This document shows, piece by piece, positions 8,671 to 16,591 of a DNA stretch of 64,000 nt. A program made the translations under genes and the position numbers. Below the pieces are notes generated by a model. It did no database searches, was not told where the DNA came from, and saw only the letters and a list, made by a program, of their open reading frames with translations. The DNA is from Acidobacteriota bacterium (GTDB lineage Bacteria > Acidobacteriota > Terriglobia > Terriglobales > SCQP01): assembly GCA_027459505.1 (NCBI GenBank), contig DAIDIE010000037.1, positions 1 to 64,000 of the forward strand, given 5' to 3'. How positions within the stretch are numbered: position 1 is the stretch's first letter; each line of letters opens with the position of its first letter.

Positions 8671-9267
8671 ATGACTGCCGGAGGAACCGTCCACGGCTGT
8701 CTGCTGGCTGGCGGACGCAGTACGCGCATGGGGCGCGACAAAGCGCTTCTGCCATGGCGCGGGCGGCCGCTCCTCGTGCACATGGTTGAACTGCTGCAAG
8801 CCGCCGGCGTGGAGAAGGTGTGGGTCTCGGCGCCCGCGCAACAATATTGCGATCTCGGCTTGGACTCTGTGGCTGACGAGTTCCCCGGATGCGGTCCGCT
8901 GGGCGGCATCTATAGCGTCCTACATGCCAGCGGCGCGGATCGCCTTTTGGTGACGGCCTGTGACCTGCCCGCGCTTCCTTTGGCGCTGCTGCAACTCCTG
9001 TTGCGGCGCTCTGACGTGTCGCATTGGGTCGTTGCAGAGAGCGCGCCGGGCGTTACCGAACCCCTCTGCTCCGTTTACGGACGAGACCTGTTGCCGGAAT
9101 TGGAGGCGGCGCTGCGCCTGGGGCGCTTGCGCGTCGCAGCCGCGGTTGCGGCGGAGCGGAAGGTAGTGATTGACGCCCGGGAGTTGCGGGCCCTCGGAAT
9201 CGGCCGCGAAGCGTTTGCCAACCTGAATTCCCCGCGGGACTTTGAGGAGTTAGCCGTCGATGCTTAA
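8671..9267 (+). CDS. mobA: Molybdenum cofactor guanylyltransferase MobA
   Basis: The product is 198 residues. It would transfer GMP from GTP to molybdopterin to form the bis-MGD cofactor of DMSO-reductase-type enzymes. The nucleotide-binding start LLAGGRSTRMGRDKALLPW matches the NTP-transferase signature, CGPLGGIYS follows, and VTACDLPAL holds the metal-binding Asp. The length fits MobA (about 190-200). I chose the ATG at 8671; another start lies 9 nt upstream, and neither has a clear ribosome site. It follows tRNA-Lys by about 130 nt. No other molybdenum cofactor genes are in the window, so a CTP- or related transferase of the same fold remains a minor alternative. Confidence 0.85.
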   Translation: MTAGGTVHGCLLAGGRSTRMGRDKALLPWRGRPLLVHMVELLQAAGVEKVWVSAPAQQYCDLGLDSVADEFPGCGPLGGIYSVLHASGADRLLVTACDLPALPLALLQLLLRRSDVSHWVVAESAPGVTEPLCSVYGRDLLPELEAALRLGRLRVAAAVAAERKVVIDARELRALGIGREAFANLNSPRDFEELAVDA

Positions 9268-9336
9268 CGGTTCACGTTGAGGCGTTGCGTTGGTGGTTGC
9301 GCGTGGCGCTTACCTCCTGGGTTTTTAATGGGGCTG

Positions 9337-9492
9337 TTATTTGGGGCTGTGCTCGCCTGCTTGCGTTTCCCCTGCGCCCGTATCGAGCTTCTCGCCGTAA
9401 AAGCGCGCCAGCAGCACCTGGGCGACGTAGTATACGCCAGCGATGAGCAGGACGGCGGCGGTCGCGTATTCAATGGTTGACAGCAGGTTCAT
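9337..9492 (-). CDS. Small single-span membrane protein
   Basis: The product is 51 residues. One membrane span (about residues 7-25, TAAVLLIAGVYYVAQVLLA) is followed by a polar tail. GGAG lies 5 nt before the ATG at 9492, which decides this start over an upstream one at 9525. It lies 57 nt downstream of metF on the same strand. Function unknown. The ribosome site and clean membrane span argue that it is real, but its shortness keeps confidence moderate. Confidence 0.5.
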   Translation of the reverse strand: MNLLSTIEYATAAVLLIAGVYYVAQVLLARFYGEKLDTGAGETQAGEHSPK

Positions 9493-9549
9493 TGCACTCC
9501 GCATTAGCCTGACGCTTCCGGACACGCGCCCCGGAAGCGGTTCGGCCGG

Positions 9550-10458
9550 CTACACCGTAACGCTGGCCGGTTTTGATAAACCGAGGTTTGCCAGGACACG
9601 CAACGTCGAATACGACTTGTTGAGGGTGTAGAAGTGAATGCCGGGCGCGCCATTACGCAGCAACTCGCGACACTGCCGGGTGGCGTATTCGATGCCGAAC
9701 TCGGTCATCGCGTCGTCGTCTCCGCTCAGCTCTTCGAACCTCGCGGCCAGGTCCGCCGGAATGCGGGCGCCGCATAACGAAGTAATGCGTTTCATCTGAG
9801 CGGCGCTGACAACGGGCATAATGCCGGGAACCAGCGGCACTTCAACCCCATGAACACGCACCATGGTGTCGCGAAACTCAAAGAAGTCGGCATTATCAAA
9901 AAACAATTGGGTCAAAACGTAGTCGGCGCCGGCGTCGATTTTGGCCTTCAAATGCGTCCAGTCGACGTGTTTGCCGTCTTGGCAGGCGATATGCCCTTCC
10001 GGAAAGCCGGCCACACCAATGCTGAAGCCGTCCAGGCCGCGGATGAACCTGACCAACTCGCTGGAGTATTTAAAGCCTCCGGGAGTGGGCTGAAAGGGGC
10101 CTCCGCCGGGCGGATCGCCGCGCAAGGCCAGCACGTTGCGCACACCGAGGGCGCCAATCCGATCCAGCAGCGCTGCCACTTCTTCCCTGGTTGCGGAAAC
10201 GCAGGTCAAGTGCGCCACCGCGGTAAGACCATGCTGGCGCTGAATGTGATCAACAATGCCGAGGGTCTTGTCGCGTGTGCCGCCGCCCGCGCCATAGGTG
10301 ACGGAACAGTAGGAGGGCTGGCCGCTCAGGAGTTCAGGGATGACGCGTTCCTGAAGCAGCCGGTCACCTTCGGGAGTTTTCGGAGGAAAAAACTCGAACG
10401 AGATCACTGGGCGCCCACTGGCCCTGCCCTCGGCATAAATGTCGCGCACCAAATGCAT
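9550..10458 (-). CDS. metF: Methylenetetrahydrofolate reductase
   Basis: The product is 302 residues. It reduces 5,10-methylene-THF to 5-methyl-THF with FAD, giving the methyl group for methionine. Recognised features are the N-terminal SFEFFPPKT strand, YCSVTYGAGG, HLTCVS, NVLALRGDPP (FAD and folate site), GGFKYSSELV, FSIGVAGFPEGH and DYVLTQLFFDN. Length and order match bacterial MetF. The start is the ATG at 10458, just before the conserved part; the longer frame on this strand is antisense to xseB. A 9-bp hairpin lies in the short gap to xseB (10504-10542) and would be in the metF leader. Confidence 0.95.
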   Translation of the reverse strand: MHLVRDIYAEGRASGRPVISFEFFPPKTPEGDRLLQERVIPELLSGQPSYCSVTYGAGGGTRDKTLGIVDHIQRQHGLTAVAHLTCVSATREEVAALLDRIGALGVRNVLALRGDPPGGGPFQPTPGGFKYSSELVRFIRGLDGFSIGVAGFPEGHIACQDGKHVDWTHLKAKIDAGADYVLTQLFFDNADFFEFRDTMVRVHGVEVPLVPGIMPVVSAAQMKRITSLCGARIPADLAARFEELSGDDDAMTEFGIEYATRQCRELLRNGAPGIHFYTLNKSYSTLRVLANLGLSKPASVTV

Positions 10459-10503
10459 GAGGCATGAATTATGACCGAATGCGGGGCAAAGCAAAAGGGC
10501 CTG

Positions 10504-10542
10504 CCGCATTGGACTGCCCCTCAGGAGAGTCCCCCAATGCGG
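10504..10542. promoter_or_regulatory. Perfect 9-bp hairpin between divergent metF and xseB
   Basis: CCGCATTGG (10504-10512) pairs perfectly with CCAATGCGG (10534-10542), with a further GACT/AGTC inside. It lies in the 105-nt gap between divergent genes and could be in the leader of either. No known riboswitch is recognised. Confidence 0.5.
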
Positions 10543-10563
10543 GGGCTCTGCTATGCTGGGCGC

Positions 10564-10824
10564 ATGAGCGCTCCGGAACGCCCGGTCCCCAGTTTTGAAG
10601 AATGCCTGAAACGCCTGGAGACGATTGTCGCCCAGTTGGAACGCTCCGACTTGCCGCTGGAGGAATCCATACAGCTCTTCGAGGAGGGTATGCGCATTTC
10701 GGAAAGCTGCCGCAAGCAATTGGACGAGGCGGAAGGCAAGATTGAAATGCTGGTCAAAAAGGGCGGCAAGACCACTACCGAACCCTTTGAGTTGGCGGAA
10801 AACGGGCGCCGCGAAGGCGAATGA
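10564..10824 (+). CDS. xseB: Exodeoxyribonuclease VII small subunit
   Basis: The product is 86 residues. XseB binds XseA to form the nuclease that trims single-stranded DNA into oligonucleotides. The helical hairpin FEECLKRLETIVAQLE ... LPLEESIQLFEEGM ... CRKQLDEAEGKIEML is diagnostic. The length is normal (70-90). The start at 10564 gives MSAPERPVPSFEE. xseA is not adjacent; the gene stands alone between metF and a GGDEF gene. Confidence 0.93.
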   Translation: MSAPERPVPSFEECLKRLETIVAQLERSDLPLEESIQLFEEGMRISESCRKQLDEAEGKIEMLVKKGGKTTTEPFELAENGRREGE

Positions 10825-10928
10825 ACCGCATCCTCCCTGCAAGACTTTGCTCGCCTGCTACTGCGGCCTTGTCGCTTTGATGCTTACTGCATTCGAAGCT
10901 TGAGCCGCCCCACCCGGGCGCACTGGCT

Positions 10929-12041
10929 TTACGAGGCGCCGCGCATCTGCTGGCTGAAGTAGAGGCGGTTTTTGCCTTCCCGTTTCGCGCGGTAGAGGGC
11001 CAGATCGGCGGCACGCAGCAATTGATGCGGATCGGATTCGTCCTGCGGGCAGAGCGCCGCCCCAATACTCACATTCAAACGGAGCGGCGCCGGCAGGTCG
11101 GGAACATTGAACTGCGCGTTGCGTACCGCTTCCCGCACGCGCGAGGCGACAAACAGCGCGGTCTCCTGATCGGAATCGGGCAGGATGACGGAGAATTCGT
11201 CCCCGCCAAAGCGGGAAACGGTATCGATCTCGCGCATATCGCGGGAAAGGATGCGGGAAAACTGTCGCAGGATTTCATCCCCAACATGGTGGCCCCAGCG
11301 GTCGTTGACCTGTTTGAAATCGTCGAGGTCGAGCAGCAGGACGGCACAGGAGCTTTGGTTGCGCAGCGTGCGCTTGATTTCGTAGCTCAGCGCCTGTTCG
11401 AAAAAGCCGCGTGTCTTCAACCCGGTGAGGTAATCGGTGAAGGCCATGCGCAGCAGATTCTGGATGGCGCCCGTGCGGGCCATCTGGTTTTCCGCCAGCA
11501 GGCTCAGAATCCAGAGCAACTGGGCGTCGGCCGCCTCGAAGGCGGCGCCATGTTCGCGAAAAAGCTGCAGCGACCCGGCGACTCCATGTTCCAAAAACAG
11601 CGGAACGGCGAGAGCATGACGGGCCTGCACCTTGGCCAGGAACGCATCCATGGGTTCGTTTCCGCAGGAGTCGTCGTACTTGTTTCTGTCGCTTTTGCTG
11701 ACGATGATGGGCTTGGCCGTCTGCACCGTCCATTGATTGATCAAGTTCGCGCTGGCGTCCGGCAGGGCGCCGGTGAAATGCCGGGAGACTTGCATGCGCG
11801 GTTCACGGCTGCTTTCGCTGCTCATGACAACGAGTTGGCGCTCGGACGCAACCACGTCGTTACACAGGTCCAGGATGAGATGCAGCGTGGTGGGCAGGGC
11901 CATTTCCATGCCGCCCAGCAGGGCCATCCGCAGCAGCGCCACCAGCGAGGGCAGGCGTTGGGCAAACAGCTCCGGGGTGGGCTCGGAAAACACCTCGACG
12001 GTGCAGCGCGCGGGTATCCCAGTGGAAGCTTCCAGGGTCAT
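10929..12041 (-). CDS. GGDEF diguanylate cyclase with GAF-like sensor
   Basis: The product is about 370 residues from this start. The C-terminal half is a GGDEF domain with intact RFGGDEFSVILP, DLDDFKQVNDRWGHHVGD and the closing ALYRAKREGKNRLYF, so it should make c-di-GMP from GTP. The N-terminal half is a GAF-like sensor (about residues 40-195: ILDLCNDVVASERQLVVM, VPLFLEHGVAGSLQLF), with ligand unknown. No EAL domain. The RXXD inhibitory site is absent where it would normally precede GGDEF (RDMREIDTVSRFGGDEF). The start is uncertain; TTG at 12152 and ATG at 12077 are alternatives without ribosome sites. It diverges from the sigma-54 activator at 12255. Confidence 0.9.
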   Translation of the reverse strand: MTLEASTGIPARCTVEVFSEPTPELFAQRLPSLVALLRMALLGGMEMALPTTLHLILDLCNDVVASERQLVVMSSESSREPRMQVSRHFTGALPDASANLINQWTVQTAKPIIVSKSDRNKYDDSCGNEPMDAFLAKVQARHALAVPLFLEHGVAGSLQLFREHGAAFEAADAQLLWILSLLAENQMARTGAIQNLLRMAFTDYLTGLKTRGFFEQALSYEIKRTLRNQSSCAVLLLDLDDFKQVNDRWGHHVGDEILRQFSRILSRDMREIDTVSRFGGDEFSVILPDSDQETALFVASRVREAVRNAQFNVPDLPAPLRLNVSIGAALCPQDESDPHQLLRAADLALYRAKREGKNRLYFSQQMRGAS

Positions 12042-12254
12042 AAGGCCAACGGGGCACACACCGCATCTTGATTGCATGCAAGCAGCGTGGCAGGTGCTCT
12101 TGTGTGAGATGACAAAACCGGCAAAAGCGTGGTTCGCGCCAGAGACTTTCAATCGAGCTTGCCCGCAAGTGCATTGCTGCTCCTGTCCTCAGGTGCAGCC
12201 CCCCTCACTTGGGGGGAAGTAATTTGCCGCCGGATTGGCTATGGTAGCCACACC

Positions 12255-13364
12255 ATGGCGGTTTCATTGGCGCTAGCAAATTCCCATCACATTCCCGCCG
12301 CACCGGGACTGGCGGAACCGGCGCTGCTGTTGGGCAGCTCGCCGGCCATTGAGGTGATCCGGGCCACCATCAAACAGGTCGCCGCAACCGACATCCCGGT
12401 GCTTTTGCGCGGCGAGAGTGGCACCGGCAAAGAGGTGGTGGCGCGCTTGCTGGCGCAGTCCTCAGAGCGCGCCCAACAGCCATGGGTCAAAGTGAACTGC
12501 GCCGCGATCCCGCACGAGCTGCTGGAAAGTGAGCTGTTTGGCTATGAGGCCGGCGCCTTTACCGGTGCGGTGCGGGCCAACGGTGGTAAATTCGAGCGGG
12601 CGCATCGCGGCACGTTATTCCTCGACGAAATTGGAGAGATGCCTCCAGCCCTGCAGTGCAAGTTGTTGCACGTTCTGCAGGATGGCGAGTTCTCCCGGCT
12701 GGGCGGACAGAACGCCTTGCGCGTCGATGTCCGCATTCTGGCCGCCTCCAACGCTCCCTTGGAAGAACTGATCGCAGCCGGACGCTTTCGTTTGGATCTC
12801 TATTACCGGCTGAACGTTGTGGAGCTAGTTTTGCCGCCGTTGCGGGAACGGTGCGAGGATGTTCCCCTGCTTTTGGAGCATTACGGCCGTCGCTTCGCGG
12901 AACAATATCGACATCCCTTCCCATCGTTTTGCACGGAACTGCAGCAACAGTTGCTTCACCACCCCTGGCCCGGGAACGTGCGCGAATTGGAAAGTTTTGT
13001 CCGCCGTTTCGTGCTGCTGGGAGAGCAGGCGGCAAGACGTTCACTGGCGACGCGGGCTGGGCAAGGCGAGCTCATGAGAAGGGAAGTCGTGCAAGCCCTT
13101 CCGGGTGCCCCGGTTACGCCGCACAAGGTGCGTACCAAGGTCGATCTCGCAGCGACCGGAGAGAAAAAAATGACGCTGGTCGAAATCAGCCGCCAGGCGG
13201 CCCTGGTGGCTGAGCAGGAGGCCATTGAGGAGGCGCTGCAAATGACCAATTGGAACCGGCGCCAGGCGGCGCGCCTTTTAGGCATCAGTTACAAGGGACT
13301 GCACAACAAGTTGCGGCGTTTGAATTTGGGAGCGCGCAAGCCCGATCGCGACCAGCTGGTCTAA
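12255..13364 (+). CDS. Sigma-54-dependent transcriptional activator without receiver domain
   Basis: The product is 369 residues. The AAA+ domain has Walker A GESGTGKE, the sigma-54 contact loop GAFTGA, Walker B GTLFLDEIGEM, and RLDLYYRLNV and HPWPGNVRELE. A linker and a Fis-type helix-turn-helix follow (EALQMTNWNRRQAARLLGIS). Only about 25 residues precede the AAA+ domain, so there is no receiver, GAF or PAS input as in NtrC-type proteins. Such forms act constitutively or are controlled by a partner (as PspF is). The start is the ATG at 12255. Upstream GGGGAAGTAATTTGC resembles a weak -24/-12 promoter. It diverges from the GGDEF gene. Confidence 0.92.
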   Translation: MAVSLALANSHHIPAAPGLAEPALLLGSSPAIEVIRATIKQVAATDIPVLLRGESGTGKEVVARLLAQSSERAQQPWVKVNCAAIPHELLESELFGYEAGAFTGAVRANGGKFERAHRGTLFLDEIGEMPPALQCKLLHVLQDGEFSRLGGQNALRVDVRILAASNAPLEELIAAGRFRLDLYYRLNVVELVLPPLRERCEDVPLLLEHYGRRFAEQYRHPFPSFCTELQQQLLHHPWPGNVRELESFVRRFVLLGEQAARRSLATRAGQGELMRREVVQALPGAPVTPHKVRTKVDLAATGEKKMTLVEISRQAALVAEQEAIEEALQMTNWNRRQAARLLGISYKGLHNKLRRLNLGARKPDRDQLV

Positions 13365-13754
13365 AGCCGCTTGGCGACGAATGAAAAGGGGTCCGGATTT
13401 TCCGGACCCCGGAGAGGAGGTTTCAGAGGAGCAGGTGAAGAAGGATTCAGGAGGGGCTCAGGCGGAAAAATGTGGAAATTGCGAGCCTGACGGCTCAGGG
13501 GGACTCCTCTCACAACTTCTGTCCTTGATACTTGCAATCGCCGCGCCACCAAGGGCGTAGGGCTAACCCCTTTGTTTTCAGCGGCAATCTAGGTGGCCGA
13601 GTCGCCCGACACGGAAATTCCACCCCCAAACACTGCAAAACTTTGCACACTCCGAGTCCACGTGAGGCAACGTGTTACTTTGGAACTGGTGCCAGTGACA
13701 TCCCTATTGGAAGCGCCCTTTTCGCTTCAGCCTGCCGACCCGCAGGAGGAGGCG
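13365..13754. other. Intergenic, about 390 nt, with several hairpins
   Basis: No gene is supported on either strand. It holds the perfect hairpin at 13388-13410 and a second small one, GAGCC-TGAC-GGCTC, near 13483-13496. The end carries the ribosome site AGGAGGAGG for uppS. Annotating uppS from an upstream GTG (13593) would extend into it, but that part looks non-coding. Confidence 0.5.
13388..13410 (-). terminator. Perfect 10-bp hairpin; U-tract on the minus strand
   Basis: GGGGTCCGGA pairs with TCCGGACCCC around TTT. On the minus strand it is followed by TTTTCATT; on the plus strand there is no T-run. It lies just after the sigma-54 activator stop, so it may serve that gene, but the T-tract fits better a minus-strand transcript from the gap before uppS. 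Confidence 0.6.
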
Positions 13755-14495
13755 ATGTTGCGTCAAATCGACGCTGCGCGCTTGCCCCGGCACGTGGCCA
13801 TTATCATGGACGGCAATGGCCGCTGGGCGCGCAACCGCCACCTGCCCCGGGTCGCTGGACATCGCGCCGGCATTAGTTCGGTACGCGCCGCTGTGGAAAC
13901 AGCGGCGCGGCTGCATTTACCGGCGCTGACCCTCTATGCCTTTTCCACCGAAAATTGGAAACGGCCGGAAAGCGAAACCAGCTTTCTTATGCGTTTGCTG
14001 CGCCGCTATTTGCGCGACGAACTCAGCGAGTTGCAGGAGAACAATATCCGTCTGCAGGCCATTGGCCGGATTTCGGAGTTGCCGGAGGCGGTGCGCGACG
14101 AGCTGAGGAGCACTTGCCAAGCCACCGCGTCCAACACGGGAACGGTTTTGTCGCTGGCGCTCAACTACAGTGGGCGAACCGAGTTGGTCGACACCTTCCG
14201 CCTTTTGGCCGAACGCGTCCGTCGCGGTGAACTGGCGCCGGAGGCCATTGACGAGCAACTGATCGGCGCCGGACTGTTCACACGCGGTTTGCCTGACCCC
14301 GACCTGCTGATCCGGACCAGCGGTGAATTACGGCTCAGCAACTTTCTCTTGTGGCAAATTGCTTACGCCGAGTTGTGGGTCACCAACACCTTGTGGCCCG
14401 ATTTCCGGGCCAAACACTTTTATCAGGCCATTCTGGACTTCCAGAGCCGCGACCGGCGCTTTGGTGGCCTGAGTGACGAGCCGCACGCCGAATGA
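13755..14495 (+). CDS. uppS: Isoprenyl (undecaprenyl) diphosphate synthase
   Basis: The product is 246 residues. It adds cis-isoprene units from IPP to make the C55 lipid carrier of cell-wall synthesis. Typical motifs are HVAIIMDGNGRWA (Asp binding Mg), GHRAG, LTLYAFSTENWKRP, LALNYSGR and DLLIRTSGELRLSNFLLWQ, then ELWVTNTLWPDF. I chose ATG 13755 because GCAGGAGGAGGCG precedes it and the length fits; an upstream GTG at 13593 would add 54 residues of poor character. The stop overlaps cdsA by 4 nt, so the pair is translationally coupled. Confidence 0.95.
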   Translation: MLRQIDAARLPRHVAIIMDGNGRWARNRHLPRVAGHRAGISSVRAAVETAARLHLPALTLYAFSTENWKRPESETSFLMRLLRRYLRDELSELQENNIRLQAIGRISELPEAVRDELRSTCQATASNTGTVLSLALNYSGRTELVDTFRLLAERVRRGELAPEAIDEQLIGAGLFTRGLPDPDLLIRTSGELRLSNFLLWQIAYAELWVTNTLWPDFRAKHFYQAILDFQSRDRRFGGLSDEPHAE

Positions 14496-15349
14496 AACGC
14501 ATCGCGACCGCCCTGGTGCTGATCCCCTTGGCCGTACTGGCCGTACTGCGCGCCCAGCCGCTGCTGTTTGCGGCACTCGTGGCTGTCGTTGCGGTGGCAG
14601 CGGCCTGGGAGCTGTATGGGCTGGCTAAAGCATTTGCTGTGGAACCCTATCGCGGCGTCGGCTTGGTCGCCGCCTTTCTGCTGGTGATCAGTCTGCAGCT
14701 TGGCGGCGCGCCGCCGGGCGCGTCCTGGCCGTTACTGGTCGTCGTGGCCACGGTTTTGGCTCTCTTGCTGCGCGCCCTGAGCGCTCCGGCGCGAATGAAC
14801 CGCTCCCTGCCGGATGTGGCGATTACCCTTTTCGGCCTGCTCTACCCCGCACTGTTTCTGGGTTTGTTGGTCCCCATCCGCGGCCGCCCTGCGGGACCAT
14901 GGTGGATTCTCTTCCTGTTTATCGTCGTATGGGGAGGAGACACGGCCGCCTATTATGTGGGCCGTTCGTTGGGCAAGCATCGCCTGGCGCCGCGGGTGAG
15001 CCCGAAGAAGACCTGGGAGGGTGCAATCGCATCAGCACTGTTTGCGGGAGTGTTGGGTGCGGCCATGGCGCATTGGGCGCCGGCCTTGAGCTACGCGGCC
15101 TTTAAGTTGCATATCAGCGGAGAGTATTTGCTGGCGCCCTACGCGGCGGGGGATGGATTCCTGCTGGCTCTGCTGTTGAATGTCGTGGCCCAGGCCGGCG
15201 ATTTGGTCGAATCGGTGCTCAAGCGCGGAGCCGGGGTAAAAGACAGTGGAACGCTATTGCCCGGACACGGGGGCGTGCTGGATCGTGTCGACGCGCTCCT
15301 GCTGGCGACTCCCGTGCTGTGGTATTATTTGCTGTACCGTTCTTCGTAG
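14492..15349 (+). CDS. cdsA: Phosphatidate cytidylyltransferase
   Basis: The product is 285 residues. It makes CDP-diacylglycerol from CTP and phosphatidic acid in the inner membrane. About seven or eight hydrophobic spans are visible. The family signature lies near the C-terminus: GDLVESVLKRGAGVKDSGTL followed by LPGHGGVLDRVD, with the catalytic Asp residues intact, and SPKKTWEGA upstream. It overlaps uppS by 4 nt (ATGA) and is followed after 18 nt by dxr, as in many bacteria. Confidence 0.95.
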   Translation: MKRIATALVLIPLAVLAVLRAQPLLFAALVAVVAVAAAWELYGLAKAFAVEPYRGVGLVAAFLLVISLQLGGAPPGASWPLLVVVATVLALLLRALSAPARMNRSLPDVAITLFGLLYPALFLGLLVPIRGRPAGPWWILFLFIVVWGGDTAAYYVGRSLGKHRLAPRVSPKKTWEGAIASALFAGVLGAAMAHWAPALSYAAFKLHISGEYLLAPYAAGDGFLLALLLNVVAQAGDLVESVLKRGAGVKDSGTLLPGHGGVLDRVDALLLATPVLWYYLLYRSS

Positions 15350-15367
15350 CCGCTCTTCAAACCGCGT

Positions 15368-16591
15368 GTGAAAGAAGTCTCTCCCGAGATCGTAGCGTCC
15401 TTGCCTCCTGATTCCATTGCTGAACGTCCACAAAGGCTAGCCATTCTCGGCTGCACGGGCTCCATCGGACAAAACGTTTTAAATGTGGTTCGGCAAATGC
15501 CCGGCCGCTTCGAGGTCCATGCCCTTTCGGCTGGGCGGAACGTTTCACTACTGGCGGAGCAAATTCGGGAGTTCCATCCAGCCCTGGTGTCAGTGGCGCA
15601 GCAGCCTGCGGCGGACAAGCTGAAAAGGCTGCTCGGCGGTGCCACGAAGACCCAAATCGAAGTGGGGGATACAGGGCTGCGGCTGGTCGCCACGGCCGGG
15701 GAGCCCGACGTCGTTGTGGCGGCGACGGTGGGCGTAGCGGCCCTGGAAGCGGTTTATGCCGCCGTGCAGAGCGGCGCCCGCATTGCCTTGGCCAACAAAG
15801 AAACCCTGGTGGCGGCCGGACATCTGATTCGGGCTGCCGCACAGCTGAGCGGAGCGGTCATCCTGCCGGTGGATAGTGAGCACAACGCCATTCACCAATG
15901 TTTGCGGGCGGGCACACCCCGTGAGGTGCGCCGCTTGATCCTGACCGCCTCTGGGGGGCCGTTCCGGGGCTGGAGCGCGCGTCAGCTCCTGAGCGTGACG
16001 CCGGAGGCCGCTCTCAAACATCCAACCTGGAGTATGGGACAGCGCATTACCATCGATTCAGCGACGCTGATGAACAAGGGTTTTGAGGTCATTGAAGCCT
16101 GCCATTTGTTCGGACTGCCGCAGGAGCGGGTTGATGTCGTGGTGCATCCTCAATCGCTCGTGCATTCGCTGGTCGAGTTTGTGGACGGCAGTGTCCTGGC
16201 GCAACTGGGCCCGGCGGACATGCAGTTCCCCATTCAGTACGCCTTGACCTACCCGCAACGCAGCCCAAATCAGAGAGCGCCATTGGATCTGGCCGCAGCC
16301 GGCCAACTGACCTTTGAAGCCCCTGATCTGGCCAACTTCCCTTGCTTACGCCTGGCGCGTGAGGCGCTGCAGGCGGGCGGCGCCGCTGGTGCGGTGCTGA
16401 ATGCCGCCGATGAAGTAGCCGTGGAAGCGTTTTGTTCCGGGCAGATTCCGTTTACCGCCATTCCGGCCGTTGTGGAGGAGGTGCTGCAACAGTCCGGCAC
16501 CCTGCCAGCGGGTAAAATGGAAGAAATTATCGACGCCGATCAGAATGCGAGACAGCAGGCCCGGGCTGTGCTCAGCAAGGTTCCAGCATGA
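15368..16591 (+). CDS. dxr: 1-deoxy-D-xylulose-5-phosphate reductoisomerase
   Basis: The product is 407 residues with a GTG start. It converts DXP to MEP with NADPH and Mn/Mg in the non-mevalonate isoprenoid pathway, feeding UppS upstream. Recognised: Rossmann start LAILGCTGSIGQNVLNVV, LANKETLVAAG, the metal site PVDSEHNAI, LTASGGPFRGW, and KHPTWSMGQRITIDSATLMNKGFEVIEA. Length is typical (about 390-400). The stop overlaps rseP by 4 nt. Confidence 0.97.
   Translation: MKEVSPEIVASLPPDSIAERPQRLAILGCTGSIGQNVLNVVRQMPGRFEVHALSAGRNVSLLAEQIREFHPALVSVAQQPAADKLKRLLGGATKTQIEVGDTGLRLVATAGEPDVVVAATVGVAALEAVYAAVQSGARIALANKETLVAAGHLIRAAAQLSGAVILPVDSEHNAIHQCLRAGTPREVRRLILTASGGPFRGWSARQLLSVTPEAALKHPTWSMGQRITIDSATLMNKGFEVIEACHLFGLPQERVDVVVHPQSLVHSLVEFVDGSVLAQLGPADMQFPIQYALTYPQRSPNQRAPLDLAAAGQLTFEAPDLANFPCLRLAREALQAGGAAGAVLNAADEVAVEAFCSGQIPFTAIPAVVEEVLQQSGTLPAGKMEEIIDADQNARQQARAVLSKVPA

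Noticed and set aside
9550-10842. Longer metF with 128 extra N-terminal residues
   Set aside because: The extension is antisense to xseB; the conserved protein starts at 10458.
15357-16021. Minus-strand frames over dxr
   Set aside because: Shadow frames of a fully conserved gene.
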